Assembly (NCBI GenBank): GCA_964550025.1
Contig: CAZJYI010000012.1
Location: 1-64,000, forward strand
Direction of reading: 5' to 3'
DNA length: 64,000 nucleotides
Source: CAZJYI01 sp964550025
GTDB lineage: Bacteria > Verrucomicrobiota > Kiritimatiellia > UBA8416 > CAYOBW01
In this document: one piece after another, positions 1-8,900 of the stretch
How positions within the stretch are numbered: the stretch's first letter is position 1
Layout of the letters: each line of letters opens with the position of its first letter
Position numbers and translations under genes: made by a program
The notes under the pieces: model-generated
The model's input: only the letters and a program-made list of their open reading frames with translations
Database searches by the model: none
Told to the model about the DNA's origin: nothing

Positions 1-2087
1 TCTACGGTGTTCCCTACTACTATCGTTGCTATGCGACCAATGCCTATGGTGGGCGCTGGGCCGACGAGACCGAGTCGTTTGTCACGGCGCCGCCCCCGGG
101 TATCGGTATCGCCAACGCGATGCCGTCGAATGTGACCGCCGACGCTGTCACGCTGAACGGTTCGCTCGACGCGACGGGGTCGGTGTTTGACGTCTCACTC
201 CTGTGGGGGACCACGGACGGCGGGACCGATCCGTACGCCTGGGCCAACACGAACGCCGTCGGCTCTTACTCGAACCTGACCGCCGTCAGCCTGTCCAAGG
301 TCGTGTCGAGTTTGCCGCAGGGCACCTGGTATGGCACGTTCCTCGCGTCCAACGCCGCCACCAACATGGTGGCCGCGCCGAGCGAGCAGTTCCAGCCGCT
401 GGGGAGTCCCGCCGTCAGCAACCGGATGCCGACGGATGTGACCGAATCGTCTGCGACGATGAACGGTTACCTCGCTGCCGGCGGCGCGGGCGAGGCGGCC
501 GTGTACTGGGGGCTGACCGACGGGCAGGATACGGCTGGCGCGTGGGCGGGTACAAACAACGTCGGGAGCATCGTCGCCCTGCGCACGATCCCGGTTTCCG
601 TAACCGGGCTCCTGGCGAACGGCGCGTACTACTCCCGTTGGTACGTGACCAACGCCGTCAGCACGGACTGGGCCGACGTGTCGGTCACGTTCACGACCGC
701 TCCGCCCGCCGTCGCGATCGGCGGCGTGGCCGTGAAGGAGGGGCATGACGGTTCGACGGTAGCACTGTTCCCCGTGACGCTCACCACCCCCAGTGCCATC
801 CCGGTGTCGATCGACTTCGCGACGTCCAACGCCACGGCCGCGGCAGGCAGCGACTACGTGACGACCAACGGGACACTGACAATCCCGGCGGGTCAGGCCG
901 GTGGCACGATCAAGGTGCGGCTCGTGGGCGACCGCCAGCCCGAAGCGCTTTACGAGAGGTTCTCCGTGAAGATCGGCAGTCCCGTGAACTGTACGCTCTC
1001 GAACGCAGAGGCCCAGTGTGTCATCGAGGACGACGACATCGGCTCGGTCGTCGGAGCGTGGAATCACAGGATGAAGATCACGCTGAGCGGCTACACCGGG
1101 TCGGAGGCGCTGACGAACTTCCCCGTCCTCGTGAAGTTCGACGGTTCGATGCCGGGATTCGCCTACGGGCAATTTGCGTCCGTCACCGGCGGCGATTTGC
1201 GTTTCACCGATGCCGGCAGTACCCGGATCCTGAGCCACGATATTGAGGTCTGGGACCGGGCGGGGACATCATACGTCTGGGTGCGGGTGCCTGAACTGTC
1301 GGGCAACGGGACGACGATCTGGGCCTACTGGGGCAATTCGGAAGCGGCAGCGCTCTCCGCCGCGGAAACGGCAGCCACGTGGGGTGAGGAGTATCTTGGT
1401 GTGTACCACCTGCACGCCAATGCCGACGACAGTACGACGAACGCCAACCACGGGGTGGATCAGAATGGCCCGCAGCGCATGCCGGGCATTGCCGGCAACG
1501 GGATTGACGTGTCGGGCGGCGCCCATGTCAATCTCCAGGGCGGCGCGCGCTGGGATCGGCTCGACACCAATCATGTAGACCGGTTCACGTTCAGCGCGTG
1601 GGTCAACCCGGACACGCTGGCGTTCGACCAGTCCGTTTTCGGCCGCTTCGGCGGGCACTCCCTGGTCTGGCTCGACGCTACGGCTGGGGGAGGCGGACTG
1701 ACCAACTATGTCGTGTACAGTGCCAACGGCAACACGCGCACGTCGGAAAATACCGGGGCGCCCGCGACGCTGGACACGTGGCAGTACGTCGTGGCGACCG
1801 GCGACGGCGTCACGCTGCGTATCTACGTTGACGGCCGGTTCGGGACGGCGTCGGGGGGCGACTACCAGTACAACCCGAGCACGGTCTCCATCTCACTCGG
1901 AACCACGCAGGGCGGGAACACCGGGCGCGCCCTGGACGGTTCAATGGACGAGGCGCGCATCGCCGCCGCGACGCGTTCCGTCGACTGGATCATGGCGGAG
2001 TACATGAACGTCGCCGACCACGACAACTTCGTGACCTACGGTCCGGCTGAGGCACTCAGCCCGGGGACACTGCTGCTGGTGCGGTAG
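1..2087 (+). CDS. secreted multi-domain surface protein, 5' end outside window (Fn3-like repeats, Calx-beta, DUF2341, LamG)
   Basis: The reading frame is open from the window edge (first full codon at base 3), so the N-terminus is missing; 694 residues are visible. In order: the end of one and two full copies of a roughly 100-residue Ig/Fn3-like repeat (each with a WG-TDG motif and ending in a T-A-P-P linker); a Calx-beta domain (about residues 235-340, with the ATAAAGSDY core and the IEDDD end); a DUF2341 domain starting WNHRMKITLSGYTG; and a LamG/concanavalin A-like domain (about residues 460-670, with the YVDGRFG strand). These are known extracellular adhesion or carbohydrate-binding modules. 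No enzyme domain is visible, so a structural or binding role at the cell surface is inferred. The last residues, GTLLLVR, resemble the end of the giant protein at 5973-12968. Partial at the 5' end only. Confidence 0.85.
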   Translation, partial: YGVPYYYRCYATNAYGGRWADETESFVTAPPPGIGIANAMPSNVTADAVTLNGSLDATGSVFDVSLLWGTTDGGTDPYAWANTNAVGSYSNLTAVSLSKVVSSLPQGTWYGTFLASNAATNMVAAPSEQFQPLGSPAVSNRMPTDVTESSATMNGYLAAGGAGEAAVYWGLTDGQDTAGAWAGTNNVGSIVALRTIPVSVTGLLANGAYYSRWYVTNAVSTDWADVSVTFTTAPPAVAIGGVAVKEGHDGSTVALFPVTLTTPSAIPVSIDFATSNATAAAGSDYVTTNGTLTIPAGQAGGTIKVRLVGDRQPEALYERFSVKIGSPVNCTLSNAEAQCVIEDDDIGSVVGAWNHRMKITLSGYTGSEALTNFPVLVKFDGSMPGFAYGQFASVTGGDLRFTDAGSTRILSHDIEVWDRAGTSYVWVRVPELSGNGTTIWAYWGNSEAAALSAAETAATWGEEYLGVYHLHANADDSTTNANHGVDQNGPQRMPGIAGNGIDVSGGAHVNLQGGARWDRLDTNHVDRFTFSAWVNPDTLAFDQSVFGRFGGHSLVWLDATAGGGGLTNYVVYSANGNTRTSENTGAPATLDTWQYVVATGDGVTLRIYVDGRFGTASGGDYQYNPSTVSISLGTTQGGNTGRALDGSMDEARIAAATRSVDWIMAEYMNVADHDNFVTYGPAEALSPGTLLLVR

Positions 2088-2140
2088 AGTGGTGCCTATG
2101 CCCGGATTGAGCGGGTGTGCGGTTTCGGGGAAGGGAAATG

Positions 2141-2236
2141 TCGAGTATTGAACACTGAATGCTCAATGTCGAAGTGAACGGGGAGGGGCACGCCCGCGCA
2201 CTTCAGCATTCATCATTCAGAGTTCATCATTCTGCG
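2141..2236. repeat. imperfect inverted repeat in the 2088-2358 intergenic gap
   Basis: Two AT-richer arms of about 35 bases (2141-2175 and about 2198-2236) are near reverse complements of each other: TGAATGCTCAATG on the left matches CATTCATCATTCA-type sequence on the right. They are separated by a GC-rich spacer of about 22 bases. The right arm is followed by a run of five T (GCGGTTTTT), so a transcript could form a terminator-like stem after the surface protein gene. The composition is unlike the flanking genes and looks like a dispersed intergenic element. No other feature is seen in this gap. Confidence 0.55.
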
Positions 2237-2358
2237 GTTTTTCCCTCCCCCGCCACCAGCGTCGTACCGATGCAGTAGCCGCGTCCCGGACCGCACGGCG
2301 CTTTTGGGATGACCTGTGCTTGGTCGGCTGGTAGTTTCCTCTTCAACAGGAGGTCCCC

Positions 2359-3996
2359 ATGAGCACCATGTATCTACTGCTCGCCGCGGCGGCTGCCGTG
2401 GCGTCTTCGACGGACGCACCAGTTTACGATGTCGTCGTCTACGGCGGCACGAGTGCCGGAGTGACGGCCGCGGCCCAGGCCAGACGCATGGGCAAGAGCG
2501 TTGTTCTCGTCTGCCCCGACCGCCACCTCGGCGGCCTGAGCAGCGGCGGTCTGGGCTGGACCGACACGGGCGACAAGCGGGTGATCGGCGGTCTCGCAAG
2601 GGAGTTCTACCACCGCATCTGGAAACACTACCAGCAGGAGTCCGCCTGGAACTGGCAGAAGCGCTCGGAGTTCGGCAACAAGGGGCAGTCAACGAGAGGG
2701 ATGGACGACAAGAGTCGGACGATGTGGGTTTTCGAACCGCACGTCGCCGAAGCCGTCTTCGAAGGGTTGATGCGGGAGCACGGCATCGTCGCATTGCGCG
2801 AGCGCTGGCTGGACCGCGAGAAAGGTGTGAAGAAACGCGACGGGCGCATCGAATCCATCACGATGCTCTCCGGTGAGACCTTCCGCGGGAAGGTGTTCAT
2901 CGACGCGACCTACGAAGGCGACCTGATGGCGACGGCCGGCGTCGAGTACCATGTCGGGCGCGAGTCGAAGGACACGTACAACGAGAAGTGGAACGGCGTG
3001 CAGACAGGCGTGTTGCATCACCGGCACCACTTTGACGTGCTGAAGAAGCGTATCGATCCATACGTCGTTCCGGGCGACCCGAAGAGCGGTCTGCTACCGC
3101 GCATCAGCCCCGATCCGCCGGGCAAGTTCGGCGCCGCCGACCGTCGCGTCCAGGCCTATTGCTTCCGTATGTGCTTGACCGACGTTGCCGAGAACCGTGT
3201 GCCGTTCCCCAAACCCGAGGGGTATGACGCGGAGCAGTACGCGCTGCTCCTGCGGATCTTCGACGCGGGCTGGCGCGAACACTTCAACAAGTTCGATCGC
3301 ATGCCCAACGGGAAGACCGACACCAACAACCACGGTCCTTTCAGCACCGACAACATCGGGTTCAACTACGACTACCCCGACGCAACCTACGAGCGGCGCC
3401 GGGAGATCATCAAGGAACACGAAACCTACCAGAAGGGCTACATGTACTTCATCGCCAACGATTCCCGCGTACCCGAGGAGGTCCGGACGGCGATGCGGGA
3501 ATGGGGTCTCCCGAAAGACGAGTTCACGGACAATGGCCACTGGTCTCATCAGCTCTACATCCGCGAAGCTCGCCGCATGCTGGGACGCTATGTCATGACA
3601 GAGAACGACCTGCTCAAACGGCGTCCCACGCCCGAGCCGGTCGGCATGGGTTCGTACACGATGGACTCGCACAACGTGCAGCGCTACGTGACGCCCGAGG
3701 GTTACGTCCAGAACGAGGGTGACATCGGCGTGAGCACGAAGGGCCCATACACCATCGCGTACGGCGCGCTGACGCCCAAGCGCGCGCAGTGCGAGAACCT
3801 GCTCGTGCCCGTCTGCGTCTCGTCCTCCCACATCGCCTTCGGATCGATCCGCATGGAACCCGTCTTCATGATCCTGGGGCAGTCCGCCTCCACGGCCGCC
3901 GCCATCGCCATCGATGACGATGTGCCCGTGCAGGACGTCGACTACGCCAAGCTCAAGCGCCGCCTCGAGGCAGACGGGCAGGTACTGTCGAGATAG
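2359..3996 (+). CDS. exported FAD-dependent oxidoreductase (PF12831-type)
   Basis: The protein has 545 residues. The start is supported by CAGGAGGT seven bases upstream of ATG. A short hydrophobic signal (residues 1-18, ending VASS) leads into a Rossmann FAD-binding motif, YDVVVYGGTSAGVTAAAQAR, with the second acidic/arginine-rich strand AQARRMGKSVVLVCP and the GGLSSGGLGWTD loop typical of this family. The C-terminal half has the expected IRMEPVFMILGQSASTAAAIA segment that closes the FAD site. Members are common in polysaccharide-degrading PVC bacteria and are often annotated as xanthan lyase or 'FAD-dependent oxidoreductase'; the substrate is unknown and usually presumed to be a carbohydrate. 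It stands alone between a surface protein and a gap with a perfect palindrome. Family is confident; substrate is not. Confidence 0.88.
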   Translation: MSTMYLLLAAAAAVASSTDAPVYDVVVYGGTSAGVTAAAQARRMGKSVVLVCPDRHLGGLSSGGLGWTDTGDKRVIGGLAREFYHRIWKHYQQESAWNWQKRSEFGNKGQSTRGMDDKSRTMWVFEPHVAEAVFEGLMREHGIVALRERWLDREKGVKKRDGRIESITMLSGETFRGKVFIDATYEGDLMATAGVEYHVGRESKDTYNEKWNGVQTGVLHHRHHFDVLKKRIDPYVVPGDPKSGLLPRISPDPPGKFGAADRRVQAYCFRMCLTDVAENRVPFPKPEGYDAEQYALLLRIFDAGWREHFNKFDRMPNGKTDTNNHGPFSTDNIGFNYDYPDATYERRREIIKEHETYQKGYMYFIANDSRVPEEVRTAMREWGLPKDEFTDNGHWSHQLYIREARRMLGRYVMTENDLLKRRPTPEPVGMGSYTMDSHNVQRYVTPEGYVQNEGDIGVSTKGPYTIAYGALTPKRAQCENLLVPVCVSSSHIAFGSIRMEPVFMILGQSASTAAAIAIDDDVPVQDVDYAKLKRRLEADGQVLSR

Positions 3997-4035
3997 CATC
4001 GACACTTCCGGAGGCGAACTGCTGAAGCCGGCAGT

Positions 4036-4096
4036 GTAGCCACGAGCGTGAGCGAGTGGACCTTAACCCCGTCCACTCGCTCACGCTCGTGGCTAC
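4036..4096. repeat. perfect palindrome, GTAG-type, copy 1
   Basis: The arms 4036-4061 and 4071-4096 are exact 26-base reverse complements around a 9-base loop. The left arm begins GTAGCCACGAGCGTGAGCGA and the right arm ends GCTAC. The same arm sequence recurs, one base longer and with a single-base spacer, at 44741-44795. GTAG at the 5' foot and CTAC at the 3' end fit REP-type elements. It lies 39 bases after the stop of the oxidoreductase and 22 before the stop of the convergent VOC gene. It is not followed by a T-run. Confidence 0.9.
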
Positions 4097-4118
4097 AGGG
4101 AAGGGGCCGTTCGCCCCG

Positions 4119-4496
4119 TCAGTTTCCCTTCACTTCGAACAGGTTCCCGTCGAAGTCGCGGATGAAAATCAGCACCGCGTTGCCCTTGGGCACGCGGTTC
4201 ACGTCGACGCCGAGGTCGGCGCATCTCTTCAGGAATGCCGCCAGGTCCGGCACCTCGATGCAGGCGTGCGTGACGCGGTCTGTGACGGTTTCCGTGTCGC
4301 AGACGAAGACCTCGCAATGGGCGTGCGGTCCCGCGTAGTTGAGCATAGGCAAGTCTTGATCCACGCCGAAGATTGCCTGCGAAAGCGCGGCCGGCAGTAG
4401 TTTGGGCGCGGCCTTCTCGAGCCCCAGCAAATCCCGGTAGAACCGGTCCGCGTTCTCCTCCGATGAGCAAGCGATTCCAACGTGTCGCAGGTGCAT
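4119..4496 (-). CDS. VOC-superfamily protein (glyoxalase/dioxygenase fold)
   Basis: The protein has 125 residues. I place the start at the ATG at 4496 because GGAGAGGG lies six to eight bases upstream and the encoded MHLRHVGIAC is the usual VOC N-terminus; a longer frame upstream has no such support. The fold is visible as two beta-alpha-beta-beta-beta halves: HVGIACSSEENADRFYRDLL and later HACIEVPDLAAFLKRC, ending FDGNLFEV. His5, the His of HACIEV and the Glu of LFEV are the candidate metal ligands of this superfamily. It is the second gene after the zinc dehydrogenase on the same strand, 145 bases apart, with a palindromic repeat between. Substrate cannot be predicted: VOC proteins include glyoxalases, dioxygenases, isomerases and resistance proteins. 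Confidence 0.8.
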   Translation of the reverse strand: MHLRHVGIACSSEENADRFYRDLLGLEKAAPKLLPAALSQAIFGVDQDLPMLNYAGPHAHCEVFVCDTETVTDRVTHACIEVPDLAAFLKRCADLGVDVNRVPKGNAVLIFIRDFDGNLFEVKGN

Positions 4497-4545
4497 CAGG
4501 CCCTCTCCATCTCCGAGCTGTGAACCCAACTGCGCGTGCCTCTCC

Positions 4546-4611
4546 GTAGGTCCGATTTGCAATCGGACCCATCTCCACCCCGGGAATGGTCCCAGTACAA
4601 CTGGGACCTAC
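4546..4611. repeat. double-hairpin GTAG...CTAC element
   Basis: The element starts GTAGGTCCG and ends GACCTAC. It holds two perfect 9-bp hairpins: GGTCCGATT/AATCGGACC (4549-4569, loop TGC) and GGTCCCAGT/ACTGGGACC (4588-4608, loop ACA), joined by a linker containing CCGGGAATGG. It fills the gap between the zinc dehydrogenase and the VOC gene. The hairpin-linker-hairpin layout resembles the element at 58391-58447. Confidence 0.75.
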
Positions 4612-4641
4612 TCTCGCGCATCCATGGCGTTTCGGACACGC

Positions 4642-5655
4642 TCACCCATGCGGACGAATAACCACCTTCAGCGACTCCGTCCCGTCCACCACCAGTCGGA
4701 ATCCCTCGATGATCTCTTCCAGCGGCAACCGGTGCGTGATCAGGGCATCCACGTCAACGGTCCCGTTCGCGATCAGTTCGATGGCGTCCACGATATCGGG
4801 CGGGCCGCAGTAGTAGGACGTGATCGCGCGGATCTCCCGGCGCCAGAAGTCGTTGATCGGGATCGTGACCTGCTTGCCGGGCGGCGGGACGGTGAAGAAG
4901 ACGACCACACCGCCCGTGTCAACACATTGCCAGGCCTGCTCGATCGCCGGCAGGGCCGAGGTGCAGAGCATGACCACGTCGGCCTTTCGGCCGGCCGAGG
5001 ACCGGAGCTCCTCTTCCACGTTGCCCGCGGCGTCGATGACGGCGTCCGCCCCGAGCCGCACAGCCCTTTCGCGTCGCGCCGGGTTCACGTCCGTGGCGAC
5101 GACTTTGCAGCCCTTGCGTTTCGCCAGTTCGATCTGCAGCAGTCCTGACATGCCGCACCCGAGCACGAGGACAACATGCTCTTTCTCCACGCCTCCCAAC
5201 CGTTGCGCGCGCACGACGCAGGCCAGGGGCTCGATGAAAGTCGCCTGGTCGTAGGTCATGGCGTCGGGCAGACGGTAGACATGGCGGTCGATGAATGTTG
5301 ACGGTACCAGCACGTACTCCGCGAAGGCCCCGGACAACCGCTCGGGGACTTCGCCGCACACCGGGTACTGGCCGGCCCGACAGTACCGGCACTGCATACA
5401 AGGCACCTTCGGGGGGATGCAGACGCGGTCGCCGGGCTTGAACGTCGTCACGCCCTCGCCGACTTCCACGACCTCGGCTCCCAGTTCGTGTCCCGGTATA
5501 AGCGGTGCCCGCGGTCCGCGGTACCACTCCACAATGTCGCTGCCGCAGATCCCGCACGCGATCACCTTCACCAGCATCTCGCCGGCGCCCGCTTCCGGCA
5601 TCGGGACTTCCTCGACGCGGATGTCGTCGTTGCTGTACCAGCGCGCAATTCTCAT
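4642..5655 (-). CDS. zinc-dependent medium-chain alcohol/polyol dehydrogenase
   Basis: The protein has 337 residues from the ATG at 5655 (MRIARWYSNDDIRVEEVPMP, the normal family N-terminus). A GroES-like N-terminal domain carries the catalytic zinc Cys in GICGSD and the GHE motif, and the structural-zinc cluster CMQCRYCRAGQYPVC with four cysteines. The NAD(P)-binding Rossmann strand is VLVLGCGMSGLLQ, followed by VVATDVNPARRERA, whose acidic residue after the second strand favours NAD. The family oxidises sorbitol, threonine, galactitol or similar secondary alcohols; which one is not evident. There is no good Shine-Dalgarno sequence before the ATG. A strong promoter-like sequence ends only seven bases upstream, so the mRNA may be leaderless. 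The VOC gene follows downstream. Confidence 0.88.
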   Translation of the reverse strand: MRIARWYSNDDIRVEEVPMPEAGAGEMLVKVIACGICGSDIVEWYRGPRAPLIPGHELGAEVVEVGEGVTTFKPGDRVCIPPKVPCMQCRYCRAGQYPVCGEVPERLSGAFAEYVLVPSTFIDRHVYRLPDAMTYDQATFIEPLACVVRAQRLGGVEKEHVVLVLGCGMSGLLQIELAKRKGCKVVATDVNPARRERAVRLGADAVIDAAGNVEEELRSSAGRKADVVMLCTSALPAIEQAWQCVDTGGVVVFFTVPPPGKQVTIPINDFWRREIRAITSYYCGPPDIVDAIELIANGTVDVDALITHRLPLEEIIEGFRLVVDGTESLKVVIRPHG

Positions 5656-5662
5656 GGCCCCT

Positions 5663-5690
5663 AGTGAAACATGTCTGGCGGTGGTGTCAA
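5663..5690 (-). promoter_or_regulatory. sigma70-like promoter for the zinc dehydrogenase
   Basis: On the minus strand a perfect TTGACA (5690-5685) is followed after 16 bases by TTCACT (5668-5663, three matches to TATAAT). The ATG at 5655 begins seven bases after the -10 box, at or next to the expected transcription start, which points to a leaderless transcript. Confidence 0.45.
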
Positions 5691-5785
5691 GACACACGGT
5701 CTATTCCTTTGGCTTTTCCATGAACATGGTCGGGGTGCAGCCCGACCCTCCATCTGCCGCAAAGAGCCTGTCCCTGGACCTGGAG

Positions 5786-5805
5786 GGACGGCTTCCACGC
5801 CGTCC
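5786..5805. repeat. small GC hairpin in the 5656-5972 gap
   Basis: GGACGGC (5786-5792) pairs with GCCGTCC (5799-5805) around TTCCAC. A closely similar stem with loop CTTCC occurs at 29239-29255. The 317-base gap between the two divergent genes holds this stem, the two divergent promoters and nothing else that I can identify. Confidence 0.5.
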
Positions 5806-5857
5806 ATCTTCGAGTACGATGCCATGCTGAAAATGGCTCGGCCGTCAAACCTGCGTC

Positions 5858-5886
5858 TTGATTCTATACGTCAGTTGCGCTAGAAT
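5858..5886 (+). promoter_or_regulatory. sigma70-like promoter for the giant passenger-repeat protein
   Basis: TTGATT (5858-5863), a 17-base spacer, then TAGAAT (5881-5886, five of six matches to TATAAT). The expected start is near 5893, giving a leader of about 80 bases before the GTG at 5973, which has its own ribosome-binding site (GCGGAGGT). Confidence 0.5.
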
Positions 5887-5972
5887 TCTCGGTCTTCAGG
5901 GGAGGAGTGTGACGAACCGGTTTGCGCAAGGAATGTGCCGGGCTGTGCCTGTTGTTGGCGGAGGTATACGTT

Positions 5973-8900
5973 GTGAGAAGAGCAAGTTGTGCGGGAAAGG
6001 TGGCGACCTGGGTACTGGTGTCGCTGATGGTGGGAATCGCATCGGTCAAGGCGGCCGACCAGACGTGGATCGACGGCAATGCCAACAATGACTGGAGCAC
6101 GACCGCGCCCAACTGGGATGCCGGTGTCGTGTGGACTGACGGCAACAACGCCATCTTCGGCGGGACGGGCGAGACGATTGACGTCAATGGCGCCGTCTCC
6201 GTCGTCAACATCACCTTCAACGTCACCGGCTACGACGTCGGTGATGCCACGGCCGACGGGACGTTCACGCTCTCGGGCACGCCCAGCGTGGTCACCGTTG
6301 CGGCCGCGACAACGAACACGATCAGCGAGGTGCTCGCGGGCAGCGGGGGGCTGACGAAGGACGGCGCCGGTGTGCTCGAGTTGACCGGTGCGAGCAGCCC
6401 CTCGACGGGCGACACGATCGTGAACGCCGGGATTCTGCAGTGGGGCGCGACGGACGTGCTGCCGGCCGGGACGGTCACGGTGGCCGACGGCGCCACGGTG
6501 GAGTGGACGACCACGGTCAATCACAACGACAACGATCGTCACTACACCATCCAGGGCACGGGCGTCGGCGGGGTCGGCGCGGTGGTCAACAACTCGTCGG
6601 GCAAAGGCGGTCCCCGCACGATGAGCCCCCTGTACCTGGCCGCCGACGCCACGGCGTCGAACTCGCGCCGCACGGACCCGTACAACGTAAGGCTCCAGGG
6701 GCACACGCTGACGAAGATCGGGAAAGGCAATTTCAACATACGCGGCTCTGTGTTCGACAGCGGCGTGGGTGGCGCCATTACCGTCGATGAGGGGGTGGTG
6801 CAGGTCGAGATGTGTAACAACAACGTGCAGACCGTTGACGGCGGCATTGTCGTCAGCCCGAATGCGTATTTTTCGGCGCTCTCCTACAGCACGGCAAAGA
6901 CGCGTGTCGAAGCGGACATTGTACTGAACACCGCGGGACTCGTGGGGACAAGCTACAGCAATGCTCCGACGATTCCCGCCGTCGATTTCTACGGCTCGGT
7001 AACGGTCAACGGTAACTGCGATTTGCAGATGGGGTGGACAGGTGTAGCGGCCGGCCGGGTCAATGACGAGACCAGTCGGGCCACCGATATCCACCTCTAC
7101 AGCACGATCGGCGGCGGCGGAAACCTGATGGTCAACCCGGTCGGCATGGGGCGGGCGCCGATTATCCCGGGCATGGCGGCACCGAACAATTGCGTTATCA
7201 CCTTCTACGCCACCAACACCCTGACCGGCAGCATCACCTTCGACCAGGGAACCAATGTCCTGACGACCAGTGGGGCCTTCACCAACTGCGGGCAGGTGGA
7301 AGTCTCCAGCGGCACGACGCTCGTGATCTCCAACACGGTCAATGCCCTGGGCGACACCGCGTCGCTCGTGATTGCCAATGACAGTGATGACGCGACCGGC
7401 GTGATGCTGGACACGGGCGTGAACGACACGATCGGCGGGCTGGTGCTGGGCGGCGTGGCGCAGACCGCGTACACCACCTATGGCAGCACGAGCAGCGGGG
7501 CAGCGATACAGAACGACGAGTACTTCAGCGGCCCCGGCACGGTCACGCTGGCCGCGCCCCCGGACATGACCTGGATCGACGCCAACGCCAACAACGACTG
7601 GAGTCTGACGGATCCGAACTGGGATGCCGGGGTGGCCTGGGTCCAGAACGCCAACGCGATCTTCGGCGGTACGGGAGAGGCCGTCGAGCTCGAGGATGGG
7701 ATCGCGGTCGGGAACATGACCTTCAACGTTGACGGCTACTCGGTTGCCGACGGTGATGGGGACGGTTCCCTGACCCTGTCGGGATACCCGAGTACCGTCA
7801 CCGTGGTCAACGCGAGCGAGGCGACGACAATCAGCAAGCCGATCAGTGGCAGCGGGGGACTGACCAAGGCGGGCGACGGTACGCTCACACTCTCCGGCGC
7901 CGACAGTTCTTCGACCGGCGATTCGCTCGTGCAGGCGGGCATTCTGTACTGGGGCGCCAACGACGCGTTGCCAAGCGGCTCCGTCACGGTCCAGTCCGGC
8001 GCAACCGTCGACCTGGGGTCCATGACCCATGTCAGCCAGAATGCGCGTGCCTACACGATCGCCGGAACGGGAACGGCCGGGCAGGGCGCTCTGATCAAGA
8101 CCGGTCCGGGTTCCGTCATGGGAGGCTGGGGCGTCAATGGCTTGACCCTGACCGCCGATGCGACGATCGGGGGGAGCTCGCGGTTTGACATCGGCGGCTA
8201 CGTGGACTTCAACGGCTTTGTGCTCAGCAAGTTGGGCAACAACTCCGTTCCCTTCCGCACGGCCAATCTCCAGGATAGCGGAGGCGGTGTGGTCATCAAC
8301 CAGGGCCACATGTACCTCGAGAATCTCAACATCACCATCGCGGGGCCGGTGATTGTCAATTCCGGGGCTACACTCGGCACGTATGTCCTGGCCGCCGGGG
8401 CAAACACCTTCACCCTTCCGGTCACGCTCAACAGCGGCGCCGGACTGTGGGCAGCAGGCCAGGGGCCAGTTGCGGGTCCGAGCACTTTCGTGGGTACGAT
8501 CGCTTGTTCAGGCACCACCTACATTTACACGGGCTACAACGGTTCCGCCGGCGCCAACCCGGGCGACATGATCGTGGACAGCGTGATTTCGGGATCGGGG
8601 ATACTCATCGTCAACGACACGGCAACGGGCAGGGCTGCCGCCGCCGACCGGACTATTACGCTCAATGCGGCCAACACCTACAGCGGGTCGCTCCAGATCG
8701 AGCGCGGACGCCTCCTGTTGTCCGCGAGTGGCGCCATCAACAGCTGCTCGTCGATTGAAGTCTTCTCCGGAGCCAAGCTTGAAGTCCAGAACACCGGCGG
8801 GGCCCTGGACGACTCCGCCTCGCTCACGATCGTCGACGACGGCGATACGGCGAGCGGTGTTACGCTGGCGGCGGGCGTGGATGACACGATCGGGTCGCTG

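Noticed and set aside
4036..4096. Rho-independent terminator
   Set aside because: The stem is strong, but no T-run follows on either strand and the same sequence recurs in a different context at 44741.
5880..8309. An 809-codon minus-strand frame
   Set aside because: Antisense shadow of the giant repeat protein. Its low-complexity His/Arg/Asp-rich sequence comes from complemented repeats.
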